Assembly: GCA_002307175.1 (NCBI GenBank)
Contig: DBTS01000110.1
Span: 1 to 24,169, forward strand
From: Rhodocyclaceae bacterium UBA1310
GTDB lineage: Bacteria; Pseudomonadota; Gammaproteobacteria; Burkholderiales; Rhodocyclaceae
DNA: 24,169 bases
Reading direction: 5' to 3'
Position numbers and translations under genes: made by a program. Numbering within the stretch: the first letter of the stretch is position 1; each line of letters begins with the position of its first letter. A model generated the notes under the pieces. The model worked only from the letters and a program-made list of their open reading frames with translations. It was not told the DNA's origin and searched no databases. This document shows positions 8,312-16,141 of this stretch, piece after piece.

Positions 8312-9247
8312 TTACTGCCATGCGCCGCCGATCATCGCAATGCCGTGGGCGCCGTGTGCACGGGCCTCGTCCATGTCTGCGGTGGTGAGTCCGCCGATGG
8401 CGAAGACGGGGATTGGCAGATTCGCGACGAGTTCCGCGAAGCGTGCCCAGCCCAGGGGTGTTTCGCCGGGATGGCTGGCGCTGGGTTTGACGTGGCCGAG
8501 CATGGCGTAATCCAGCCCGAGGCGGCCGGCGTGTTCGAGTTCCTCGCGGGTGTGGCACGACGCCCCCACCCATTCAGCATCCGGGCGGCAGGTGCTCTGC
8601 ATGAGATCACGGGCCGTGAGATGAATGCCGTCTGCGTGTTCCCTGGCAGGTGTGCCGTGGCGGCTGCTGAGCAGGCAGAGTGCGCCGGCGGTATGGCAGC
8701 GCGCCTGGGCGGCGCTGGCGAAATCCGCAAGAGCGTCAGCCGGCAGGCCGGGTTCGCGGATCTGTACGAGACCCAGGCCATTGGCGAGTGCCCGGTCGAG
8801 GGCGGCAAGCTGGGCGGTTGCGCCAGCTTGTGCGGCATGCGTGATGCCGATAATGCGGGGCAGGCGCAGGGCCTTGAGGATGGGGCCGTTGGCCGGCAGC
8901 ATCGGGCCGACATTGAAATCTGTGGCCTGCTGCCACTTGAGGGCGCCATGCACGCGCATCTGTGGCTCACCCTGCCAGCGATATACCTCGAAGAAGTGCA
9001 GGCTGACATGGGCATGCTCATACACATGTTCGCGGGTGAGCCAGGGGTTCGCGGCTTCCACCCTGATCCCCAGTTCCTCATCAAGCTCGCGCACGAGTGC
9101 CTGATAGGGTGTTTCACCCGCTTCAACCTTGCCCCCCGGGAATTCCCAGTAACCCGAGTAGAAAGTATCCCCGGCGCGCTGGCCGAGCAGGATGCTGCCG
9201 TCGGGGCGCACGATCACTGCCGCCGCAACATGAACGATTTTCTTCAT
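8312..9247 (-). CDS. mutT: Nudix hydrolase (MutT-like) fused to a ThiE/TenI-like domain
   Basis: The 311-residue protein joins two domains. Residues 1 to about 125 form a MutT-type Nudix domain with a complete Nudix box at 39-61 (G39, E45, R53-E54, E57-E58, G60), predicted to hydrolyse oxidised dGTP. Residues about 130-311 form a TIM-barrel domain like thiamine phosphate synthase/TenI (LVQIREPG, DGIHLTARD, GASCHTREEL, YAMLGHV, PVFAIGGL). The second domain departs from true ThiE: the usual lysine of the QLREK motif is proline, and the phosphate-loop region reads KPSASHPG, so a TenI-like or non-catalytic role is possible. This fusion is known in proteobacteria. Its ATG overlaps the stop of the DUF815 gene by 4 bases (ATGA), indicating translational coupling. 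Confidence 0.95.
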   Translation of the reverse strand: MKKIVHVAAAVIVRPDGSILLGQRAGDTFYSGYWEFPGGKVEAGETPYQALVRELDEELGIRVEAANPWLTREHVYEHAHVSLHFFEVYRWQGEPQMRVHGALKWQQATDFNVGPMLPANGPILKALRLPRIIGITHAAQAGATAQLAALDRALANGLGLVQIREPGLPADALADFASAAQARCHTAGALCLLSSRHGTPAREHADGIHLTARDLMQSTCRPDAEWVGASCHTREELEHAGRLGLDYAMLGHVKPSASHPGETPLGWARFAELVANLPIPVFAIGGLTTADMDEARAHGAHGIAMIGGAWQ

Positions 9248-10113
9248 GCTGCCTGCACCTTGCCGGCGTAGTCACGGGCGAACTGCCATGCCACGCGCCC
9301 GGTGCGCGAGCCCCGCAGCATGGTCCACTGCAGGGCTTCGGCGCGGATTTCGCTATCCCAGTGGGTGAGGTCCACACCGAAAACCTCCAGCCAGTGGCGC
9401 ACGATGTCCAGATAGTTTTCCTGGGTGAAACTGTAGAAACTGATCCACAGGCCAAAACGCTCCGAGAGCGAGATTTTTTCCTCGACAGCCTCGCCGGGGT
9501 GGAGCTCTTCGTCGCCGTGGCGTGTATCGAGATTTTCCGAGAAATATTCGGGTATCAGATGACGGCGGTTGCTCGTGGCGTAGATCAGCACATTCTCGGG
9601 CACCGCTGCAAAGCTGCCATCGAGCACGCTCTTGAGCGCCTTGTAGGCCGGGTCACCGCTTTCGAAGGACATGTCGTCGCAAAACACGATGAAGCGCTCC
9701 GGGCGCTGGCTGATGAGTTCCACGATGTGCGGCAGGTCGATCAGGTCGGTCTTGTCCACTTCGATTACGCGCAGGCCGCGATCCGCGTACTCGGTCAGCA
9801 GGGCGCGTACCAGCGAACTCTTCCCGGTGCCGCGTGCGCCCGTCAGCAGCACGTTGTTGGCGCGCTTGCCGAGCACGAACTGGCGGGTATTGGCTTCGAT
9901 GCGCTGCCTCTGCTCATCAATGTCGCACAGATCGGCGAGGCGGATGTGGTTGAGGCGGTGCAGGGGCTCCAGCCAGCCACGCCCCTGGCGTGTGCGCCAG
10001 CGATGTGCCAGGGCCGTCCAGTCAGGGGCCAGGGCGGCCGGGGGAAGAAGGGTTTCAACCCGCGTCAGGATATCGCCGACGCGGCTCAGCAGGGTTTCCA
10101 TCTCGGGGGACAT
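9244..10113 (-). CDS. DUF815 family AAA+-like ATPase
   Basis: This 289-residue P-loop ATPase belongs to the DUF815 family, whose cellular role is not established as far as I know. Walker A is GARGTGKS at residues 92-99 and Walker B is FIVFCDDMSF at about 141-150, followed by a sensor-like YATSNRRHLIP and, near the C-terminus, GRVAWQFARDYAG. The ATG at 10113 gives the usual family length; the frame stays open to 10197, but the extra 28 residues look non-coding. It is the first gene of a probable leftward operon with mutT-thiE, to which it is coupled by a 4-base overlap. In many betaproteobacteria, to my knowledge, this ATPase sits between argJ and mutT; here ppdK is divergent on the other side. 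Confidence 0.92.
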   Translation of the reverse strand: MSPEMETLLSRVGDILTRVETLLPPAALAPDWTALAHRWRTRQGRGWLEPLHRLNHIRLADLCDIDEQRQRIEANTRQFVLGKRANNVLLTGARGTGKSSLVRALLTEYADRGLRVIEVDKTDLIDLPHIVELISQRPERFIVFCDDMSFESGDPAYKALKSVLDGSFAAVPENVLIYATSNRRHLIPEYFSENLDTRHGDEELHPGEAVEEKISLSERFGLWISFYSFTQENYLDIVRHWLEVFGVDLTHWDSEIRAEALQWTMLRGSRTGRVAWQFARDYAGKVQAA

Positions 10114-10391
10114 CTTTGCGGCTTTCTGCAGGGTACAGGGGGTCAGAGGAAGCCAGTATACGTCTGCCGCGAGACCCATGGGTGGGCAGAGCATCAAGCA
10201 TGCCCACTACCCCTGTGGACATCCCTCATGGCGAACGGCGTGTGGAGGCGTATCGTCCTCGCTTGAGAAGATGTCCCTTGTTTTTAAGGGGTTTTGCCCG
10301 AGGAGAGCATTGTTCTGAGCAGAAAAGAGGGGTAATCGCGGAAGGATCGCGTTTTTGCTTTGAGGTACCTGTGCCAAAAGGAGAAGACAAC
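10114..10391. other. Divergent intergenic region, DUF815 ATPase / ppdK
   Basis: The 278-base gap holds the promoters of two divergent transcripts. Visible structure, from left to right: an inverted repeat at 10182-10207; a small hairpin CCCTT/AAGGG at 10275-10290 followed by GTTTT, resembling a weak terminator; a weak promoter-like pair TTGTTC (10310-10315) and GGTAAT (10331-10336) with a 15-base spacer; and a CGCG/CGCG mini-hairpin followed by TTTTT at about 10338-10357. The ppdK ribosome binding site is strong (AAGGAG at 10378-10383). No recognised riboswitch class was seen. Confidence 0.4.
10182..10207. repeat. Inverted repeat upstream of ppdK
   Basis: GTGGGCA (10182-10188) and TGCCCAC (10201-10207) form a perfect 7-base inverted repeat with a 12-base loop. 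Flanking GG and CC bases could extend it past a bulge. It may be an operator or an RNA hairpin in the leader; nothing shows which. Confidence 0.5.
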
Positions 10392-13217
10392 ATGGAGATG
10401 GCTGTAACTGACAAAAAAGACAGCATGGTTCGCTATGTGTATCCGTTTGAAGAGGGTGATGGCAAGAACAAGATGCTGTTGGGAGGAAAGGGAGCCAATC
10501 TGGCCGAGATGACGCAGATCGGGTTGAATGTGCCACCCGGTTTCACGATCACCACCGAGGCCTGTCTGGATTATCTGGAAAACAACCGTTTGCCCGACGG
10601 TCTCATGGACGAGGTGCTTGCAAGCATCCGGGATCTTGAGAAAAAGACTGGCAAGGGCTTCGGATCGGCAGCCAAACCGCTGCTGGTGTCGGTGCGTTCG
10701 GGCTCGGCAATGTCGATGCCGGGCATGATGGATACCATTCTGAATCTGGGGTTGAACCCAACCACCCTCAAGGGGCTGATCGAAAATACCCGCAATCCGC
10801 GCTTTGGTTTTGATGCATGGCGCCGCTTCATCCAGCTCTTTGGCAAGATTGCCCAGGGGATTCCGGATGAGGCTTTCGACCAGGCCATGGAAGCCATCAA
10901 GCGCAAGCATGGCGCCGAGCAGGACGTTGACCTCGCCGCCGAGCATCTCGAAGAACTCGCCAACCGCTTCCTCAAGATCGTCGAGGAACATACCGGGCAT
11001 CCCTTCCCGCTTGATCCGTACGCCCAGCTCGAACACGCCATCTGTGCGGTGTTCAAATCCTGGACGGGCAAGCGCGCCATCGATTACCGCCGCCAGTTCA
11101 AGATCACCAAGGAAATGGCCAATGGCACCGCCGTGAACGTGTGCACCATGGTGTTCGGCAACATGGGCAATGATTCAGGCACCGGTGTGGGCTTCACGCG
11201 CAATCCGGGCGACGGCAAGAACGAAATTTTTGGTGAATATCTCGTCAATGCCCAGGGTGAGGATGTGGTGGCGGGTATCCGCACGCCAAAGCCGCTGGCA
11301 CTGATGCAGGTGGATATGCCGGATATCTACAAGCAGCTGGCCGAGCTGCGTGACCGTCTGGAAAAGCACTACAAGGAAGTGCAGGATTTCGAGTTCACCA
11401 TCGAGCATGGCAAGCTCTATTGCCTGCAGACACGCAACGGCAAGATGAATGCGCGGGCCATGGTGGTCACTTCTGTCGAGATGGTGCGTGAAGGCATCAT
11501 TACCAGGGAACAGGCACTCCTGCGCATCAATCCGACATTGCTCGAACAGCTCATGGTGCCGACGCTGGCGCCGGGGGCCAAGGTCGATGCCCTGTGCGTC
11601 GGCCTGCCAGCCTCTCCGGGTGCAGCGTCCGGCAAGGTGGTATTCGATGCGGATACTGCCGAGCATCTCGGCAAGGCTGGTGAAAAAGTCATTCTGGTGC
11701 GCGAGGAAACCAAACCCGAAGATATTCACGGCTTCTTTGCCGCGCAGGGCATTCTGACCTCACGTGGCGGCAAGACTTCACACGCAGCTGTGGTGGCGCG
11801 TGGTATGGGCAAACCCTGTGTCTCCGGTTGTGCGGCGATCCAGATCGACGTGCATGCCAAACGTGCCAAGGTCGGAGCGATGAGCTTCTCGGAAGGCGAC
11901 ATCATCACCATTGATGGTTCCAACGGCAAGGTGTATCCGGGAAAGATTCCCACGGTGGATGCCGAGTTTTTTGATGAGCTTGATACCCTGCTGAAATGGG
12001 CCGACGAGGTGGCCACCCTGAAGGTGCACGCCAATGCCGATACGCCCAAGGATGCAGAGCGGGCGCGGCGGTTTGGGGCTGTCGGGGTTGGTCTGTGCCG
12101 CACCGAACGCATGTTCAATGCCACGGATCGCCTGCCCATCATGCAGGAGATGATTCTCGCGGAAACCCCCGAAGCGCGTCAGGCCGCACTCGACAAGCTG
12201 CTGCCCTTCCAGCGTGAGGATTTCATTGGCATCTACAAGGCCATGGATGGATTGCCGGTGACCGTGCGCCTGCTCGATCCGCCTATCCATGAGTTCCTGC
12301 CGACAGCCTCACAGCTGGAGTTCGAGATTGATCATCTGCGCAATCTCAAGCGTGCCGTGCGTGGTATCGTCGGCCTGCCGGAAACCCTCAAGCTGCTTGA
12401 TCCACAACTGCACCGGCAGTATGTCGACAGCCTCGACAGTCTTGAGGCCAACCTCAATGAGTACCAGCGCACCCATCGTATTGATGTGCTGATCGAGCGT
12501 CGTGAAGCCATGTTGCGCAAAGTCCGCTCGCTCACCGAAGTGAACCCCATGCTGGGCCATCGCGGGGTGCGTCTGGGGCTGACCAATCCCGAAATCTACA
12601 CGATGCAGTTGCGGGCGCTGGTAGAAGCTGCAGCACAGTGTCAGCGTGAGGGCATCAAATTACATGCCGAAGTCATGGTTCCGCAGGTGTGTACGAGTGA
12701 AGAATTGCGGCGTGTGAAATGCATGCTCGACGATGAGCTGGACCGTGTCGAAAAGACCATGGGCATCCGCCCGACGATCCATTTCGGCAGCATGATCGAA
12801 GTGGTGCGTGCCGTGCTGCGCGCCGCCGATATCGCCAAGACGGCCGAATTCTTCTCATTCGGGACGAATGACCTCACCCAGGCCACCTTCTCGTTCTCGC
12901 GTGAAGATGCCGAGAACAAGTTCCTGCCCTTCTACCAGGAACAGGGTGTGCTCAAGGACAATCCCTTCGAGATCCTCGATATCAAGGGGGTTGGGCGGCT
13001 CATGGAAATGGCTGTGAAGTGGGGCCGCGAGGTGCGCCCGGATCTGAAGGTGGGCATCTGTGGTGAGCAGGGCGGGCAGCCGGAATCAGTGCGCTTCTGC
13101 CACTTCTTTGGCCTGACCTATGTCTCGTGCTCGGCGCCACGCGTACCGATTGCGCGTCTGGCAGCGGCACAGGCCAAATTGCGCGAAGCGGAGTTCGATC
13201 CACGCGTGCTGTTCTGA
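10392..13217 (+). CDS. ppdK: Pyruvate, phosphate dikinase
   Basis: PPDK interconverts pyruvate + ATP + phosphate with PEP + AMP + pyrophosphate in the cytoplasm, linking glycolysis and gluconeogenesis. The 941-residue product has the N-terminal ATP-grasp region (LLGGKGANLAEM, then LVSVRSGSA-SMPGMMDTILNLGLN), the central swivelling His domain with GGKTSHAAVVARGMG (phosphorylated His at about residue 464, preceded by the regulatory Thr), and a C-terminal PEP/pyruvate barrel ending in GICGEQGG, GLTYVSCS (catalytic Cys at about 913) and RVPIARLAAAQ. It is about 65 residues longer than the well-studied 874-residue enzyme, largely through an insertion at about 637-716. The ATG at 10392 has AAGGAG 8 bases upstream. 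Transcription ends at the terminator at 13247. Confidence 0.97.
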   Translation: MEMAVTDKKDSMVRYVYPFEEGDGKNKMLLGGKGANLAEMTQIGLNVPPGFTITTEACLDYLENNRLPDGLMDEVLASIRDLEKKTGKGFGSAAKPLLVSVRSGSAMSMPGMMDTILNLGLNPTTLKGLIENTRNPRFGFDAWRRFIQLFGKIAQGIPDEAFDQAMEAIKRKHGAEQDVDLAAEHLEELANRFLKIVEEHTGHPFPLDPYAQLEHAICAVFKSWTGKRAIDYRRQFKITKEMANGTAVNVCTMVFGNMGNDSGTGVGFTRNPGDGKNEIFGEYLVNAQGEDVVAGIRTPKPLALMQVDMPDIYKQLAELRDRLEKHYKEVQDFEFTIEHGKLYCLQTRNGKMNARAMVVTSVEMVREGIITREQALLRINPTLLEQLMVPTLAPGAKVDALCVGLPASPGAASGKVVFDADTAEHLGKAGEKVILVREETKPEDIHGFFAAQGILTSRGGKTSHAAVVARGMGKPCVSGCAAIQIDVHAKRAKVGAMSFSEGDIITIDGSNGKVYPGKIPTVDAEFFDELDTLLKWADEVATLKVHANADTPKDAERARRFGAVGVGLCRTERMFNATDRLPIMQEMILAETPEARQAALDKLLPFQREDFIGIYKAMDGLPVTVRLLDPPIHEFLPTASQLEFEIDHLRNLKRAVRGIVGLPETLKLLDPQLHRQYVDSLDSLEANLNEYQRTHRIDVLIERREAMLRKVRSLTEVNPMLGHRGVRLGLTNPEIYTMQLRALVEAAAQCQREGIKLHAEVMVPQVCTSEELRRVKCMLDDELDRVEKTMGIRPTIHFGSMIEVVRAVLRAADIAKTAEFFSFGTNDLTQATFSFSREDAENKFLPFYQEQGVLKDNPFEILDIKGVGRLMEMAVKWGREVRPDLKVGICGEQGGQPESVRFCHFFGLTYVSCSAPRVPIARLAAAQAKLREAEFDPRVLF

Positions 13218-13246
13218 TCCGATTACTTTTGCCCGTCAGTGCATAG

Positions 13247-13275
13247 GGGGTTGCAGGGAGCTGCAGCCCCTTTTT
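13247..13275 (+). terminator. Intrinsic terminator of ppdK
   Basis: A 10-bp stem (GGGGTTGCAG with CTGCAGCCCC, one T-G wobble) and a GGAG loop are followed directly by TTTTTGTTTG. It starts 30 bases after the ppdK stop and is a strong rho-independent terminator. Confidence 0.92.
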
Positions 13276-13301
13276 GTTTGTGTGGCCGGCCCGGTTATAC
13301 T
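13274..13301 (+). promoter_or_regulatory. Candidate sigma-70 promoter of mltA
   Basis: TTGTTT at 13274-13279 and TATACT at 13296-13301 are separated by 16 bases, and the mltA ATG follows 28 bases later. The -35 box overlaps the ppdK terminator T-tract. The -10 is good and the -35 only fair. Confidence 0.5.
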
Positions 13302-13328
13302 CGCGCATCCGGCAAATTGAGGTGCGGC

Positions 13329-14606
13329 ATGGGCGTGACGATTCGGCATGGTGTGGCAGTGGCAATTCTGGGGATGCTCACGGCATGCGTGGTAACGCCG
13401 CCTGTGGAGCCTGTGGCAGAGGCGGGAAAACCTGCCGAGGCTTGCCCTGCACCCAAATCCGCGCAGTGCCCGGTGTGTCAGGCCTGCCCTGGCGGCGGCA
13501 AGCCGGGCGTACCGTCAACTGAAACCTCGGCCCCTGCAGCCGAGCCGTTTGCCACGGCACCGTGGTCGGAACTGCCGGATTGGGGCAGTGATCGTCTGGA
13601 TGAGGCATGGCCGGGGTTTCTGGCGTCCTGTCGGGCGCTGCGTCAGCCGGAGATGAAGGCAGCATGGGCTCCGGTGTGTGAGGCGGCAAAAAATCTGGGC
13701 AACAAACCCACAAGCCCCCAGATACGCAATTTCTTCGAAACCTGGCTGAGCCCCCAGCGCATCGTGAATTCCGATGGTAGTCGCGAAGGTTTGATCACCG
13801 GCTACTATGAACCCCTGATTCAGGGCAGCCGTTGGAAGAGCGCGAAAAATCCGGTACCGGTGTTTGGTGTGCCGGAAGATCTGCTGCAGCTCGATTTCGC
13901 CGAACTGTATCCGGAAACCAAGAATATGCGCCTGCGTGGGCGTGTCGAAGGGCACAAGGTGGTGCCGTACTGGACGCGCGCGCAGATCGAGGCGCAGGGC
14001 GAGGCCTTCCCGGCCAAGACCCTGCTGTGGGTGGCCGACCCGGTGGAATTCTTCTTCCTGCAGGTGCAGGGCTCCGGGCAGGTGCAGCTGGGTGACGGCT
14101 CGCGTGTGCGTCTGGCATATGCCGACCAGAACGGCCAGCCCTATAAATCCATCGGGCGCTGGCTGGTCGAGCATGGCGAGCTGAAACTTGAACAGGCTGG
14201 AATGGCCGGCATTCAGGCTTGGGTGCGGGCCAATCCGCAACGCCTCTCGGAACTGCTCAATACCAATCCCAGCTATGTATTTTTCCGTGAAGAGGCTGCC
14301 AACGGCGAAGGGCCGAAAGGCTCGCTCGGCGTACCGCTGACGGCGATGCGCTCGATTGCCGTGGATACCCGCGCAATTCCCCTTGGCACTCCGGTGTTCA
14401 TGGCCTTCAGCATGCCTGATGGCAAACCAGTAGAGCGCCTGATGATCGCGCAGGATACCGGTGGCGCGATCCGTGGCCGGGTGCGCGCGGATTTCTTCTG
14501 GGGTTTTGGTGCCGAGGCCGGCTCACAGGCCGGGCGCATGCGCCAGCAGGGCGCGATGTGGCTGCTGTGGCCGAAGGGCGCGAAGCTGCCGGTGGTTACA
14601 AACTGA
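13329..14606 (+). CDS. mltA: Membrane-bound lytic murein transglycosylase A (lipoprotein)
   Basis: MltA cleaves peptidoglycan glycan strands, forming 1,6-anhydromuramic ends, from an anchor on the outer membrane. The 425-residue product has a lipoprotein signal with lipobox LTAC (Cys20 lipidated; no Asp follows, consistent with outer-membrane sorting), the MltA domain (GLITGYYEPLIQGS, WVADPVEFFFLQVQGSG, KSIGRWLVE) and a C-terminal 3D domain containing IAQDTGGAIRG, with the predicted catalytic Asp at about 376. Between lipobox and domain is a Pro-rich linker with four extra cysteines (C39, C47, C50, C53), which is unusual. The ATG at 13329 has GAGGTG 4 bases upstream. No hairpin terminator is seen in the 86 bases before the convergent gene. 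Confidence 0.95.
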   Translation: MGVTIRHGVAVAILGMLTACVVTPPVEPVAEAGKPAEACPAPKSAQCPVCQACPGGGKPGVPSTETSAPAAEPFATAPWSELPDWGSDRLDEAWPGFLASCRALRQPEMKAAWAPVCEAAKNLGNKPTSPQIRNFFETWLSPQRIVNSDGSREGLITGYYEPLIQGSRWKSAKNPVPVFGVPEDLLQLDFAELYPETKNMRLRGRVEGHKVVPYWTRAQIEAQGEAFPAKTLLWVADPVEFFFLQVQGSGQVQLGDGSRVRLAYADQNGQPYKSIGRWLVEHGELKLEQAGMAGIQAWVRANPQRLSELLNTNPSYVFFREEAANGEGPKGSLGVPLTAMRSIAVDTRAIPLGTPVFMAFSMPDGKPVERLMIAQDTGGAIRGRVRADFFWGFGAEAGSQAGRMRQQGAMWLLWPKGAKLPVVTN

Positions 14607-14692
14607 GTGTGTCTGTCAGAAGCTTTCAGGATCTGTAGCGAGCAGCGCATTCAGCCCGATCACGCCTTCGCAGTAAGATCATGAACAGCTTC

Positions 14693-15613
14693 TTAGATCA
14701 GTGTCAGCGCGGCACCGATCACCAGCGGCATGCTGATGGCACTCAGCAGGGTCGAGAGCATCACGGTCTGCGAGGCGAATTCGGCATCCCCTTTGAACTC
14801 GATGGCCAGCACCACGGTATTGACCGCGGCCGGAGCGCCGGCACAGATCACGATGACCTGACCGGCCACGCCGTGGATACCCAGCGCGCGGACCATGGCC
14901 CAGGCTGCCAATGGCCCGCCCAGCAGGCGCAGCAGGGTTGCCACGCATACAGGGAGCGAAGGGCGCTTGAGGCGGGAGTTTGCCAGTTGGGCGCCGAGGG
15001 TCATCAGCGCCAGCGGTACGAGCCCTAGGGCAAGACTGTCGAGGCTGGTCTCCATCGGTTTCCAGAGCGTCCAGCCGCCGATCCGGAAAGCGACAGCGGC
15101 GATCATTGCCCAGGTGGTCGGCATGCGCAGGAGGGAAAGCAGCATGTTGCCGATGCTTTTCTTCTGCTGCGGGGTGTTGATCACCCCGAAGGTGTTGGTG
15201 AGTGCTGATTGCAGGAGCAGCACGATGATCTGGATCGAATAGCTGAACGGCGTGTTGTAGAGCAGCTGGATCAGGGGGATGCAGTAGTTGCCGCTGTTGT
15301 AGAGTCCGGAGGCGTTGTCCAGGCCCATCCTGCGCAGTGGGTCGAGCTTGAGCAGGCGCGAAACGATACGGGCGCAGATGACGAGGGCTACAAAGACGCC
15401 CAGATTGCACAGCAGGATGTTCATCACCTGCCCGCCTTCAAGTGGCGTGCGATAGATGCTGCCAAACACCAGGGCCGGGATCAGTACATAGAACTGCACC
15501 TTGCCCAGACTGCCGATATCCAGCGTAAAACGCTTCTGGATCAGGAACCCGGCAGCGACCTGCAGAAAAATCGGAGTCAGGACATTGAAGAACAGAAAAC
15601 TGAACTGATGCAT
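14693..15613 (-). CDS. AEC-family permease (auxin efflux carrier superfamily)
   Basis: This 306-residue inner-membrane protein has about ten hydrophobic segments and the AEC family layout: an N-terminal bundle, a conserved NSGNY-x-IPL motif at residues 106-113, a polar central loop (NTPQQKKS) and a second bundle containing ALMTLGAQLA and GAPAAVNTVVLA. Known bacterial members move malate, malonate and other organic acids or unknown compounds; the substrate here cannot be told. The gene begins 33 bases after the thioesterase stop on the same strand, so it may be the last gene of the liv operon. It is convergent with mltA. Confidence 0.9.
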   Translation of the reverse strand: MHQFSFLFFNVLTPIFLQVAAGFLIQKRFTLDIGSLGKVQFYVLIPALVFGSIYRTPLEGGQVMNILLCNLGVFVALVICARIVSRLLKLDPLRRMGLDNASGLYNSGNYCIPLIQLLYNTPFSYSIQIIVLLLQSALTNTFGVINTPQQKKSIGNMLLSLLRMPTTWAMIAAVAFRIGGWTLWKPMETSLDSLALGLVPLALMTLGAQLANSRLKRPSLPVCVATLLRLLGGPLAAWAMVRALGIHGVAGQVIVICAGAPAAVNTVVLAIEFKGDAEFASQTVMLSTLLSAISMPLVIGAALTLI

Positions 15614-15646
15614 GTGACAACGACCGGCGCCTGAGCCAACTGGCGT

Positions 15647-16141
15647 CTAGTGGATCTCCTGATAGCGCTTTTCGAGTTCCTGGCGCAATTCACGGCGCAC
15701 CTGGGCAGCCTTGTAGCGTCGCACCTCGTCCGGGGTGGCAGGCTGGATTGGCGGCACAGGCTTGGGTTTGAAATTCTCGTCGACTGCCACCATCGTGAAA
15801 AAGCAGCTGTTGGTATGGCGCACGCTGCGTTTCTGGATGTTTTCGGTGATCACCTTGATGCCGATTTCCATCGAGGTGGAACCGGTGTAGTTGACCGAAG
15901 CCAGGAAGGTCACCAGCTCACCCACATGGATAGGCTGGCGGAACACCACCTGGTCGACCGAGAGCGTCACCACATAGCTGCCTGCATACCGTGCGGCACA
16001 GGCATAGGCCACCTGATCGAGCAGCTTGAGGATGTAACCGCCGTGGACATTGCCGGAGAAATTGGCCATGTCTGGCGTCATCAGCACGGTCAGGGTGGTT
16101 TGGTGACTTGGGAAAGTGCTCTCGGTCTCGGTTTCACTCAT
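15647..16141 (-). CDS. Acyl-CoA thioesterase (hotdog fold, YciA/BACH-like)
   Basis: The 164-residue protein is a single hotdog domain that should hydrolyse acyl-CoA to free acid and CoA. The active-site helix region NFSGNVHGGYILKLLDQ (residues 27-43), with H33-G34-G35 and the likely catalytic Asp42, is typical of this family, as is the TLSVDQVVFRQPIHVGELV strand. The C-terminal tail is helical and charged. The ATG overlaps the livF stop codon by 4 bases (ATGA), so it is translationally coupled to the ABC transporter. Substrate chain length is not predictable from sequence alone. Confidence 0.93.
   Translation of the reverse strand: MSETETESTFPSHQTTLTVLMTPDMANFSGNVHGGYILKLLDQVAYACAARYAGSYVVTLSVDQVVFRQPIHVGELVTFLASVNYTGSTSMEIGIKVITENIQKRSVRHTNSCFFTMVAVDENFKPKPVPPIQPATPDEVRRYKAAQVRRELRQELEKRYQEIH

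Noticed and set aside
8246..10266. Long plus-strand frames (8246-9271 and 9097-10266) opposite mutT-thiE and the DUF815 ATPase
   Set aside because: The minus-strand proteins have complete Nudix, Walker A and Walker B motifs; the plus-strand frames have none.
9990..10391. 134-codon N-terminal extension of PPDK
   Set aside because: The frame is open, but the sequence before 10392 does not resemble PPDK and overlaps the DUF815 start; 10392 has a strong ribosome binding site and the canonical N-terminus.
14607..14692. Possible bidirectional terminator between mltA and the AEC permease
   Set aside because: Only 4-bp stems without T-runs are visible; nothing supports a terminator.
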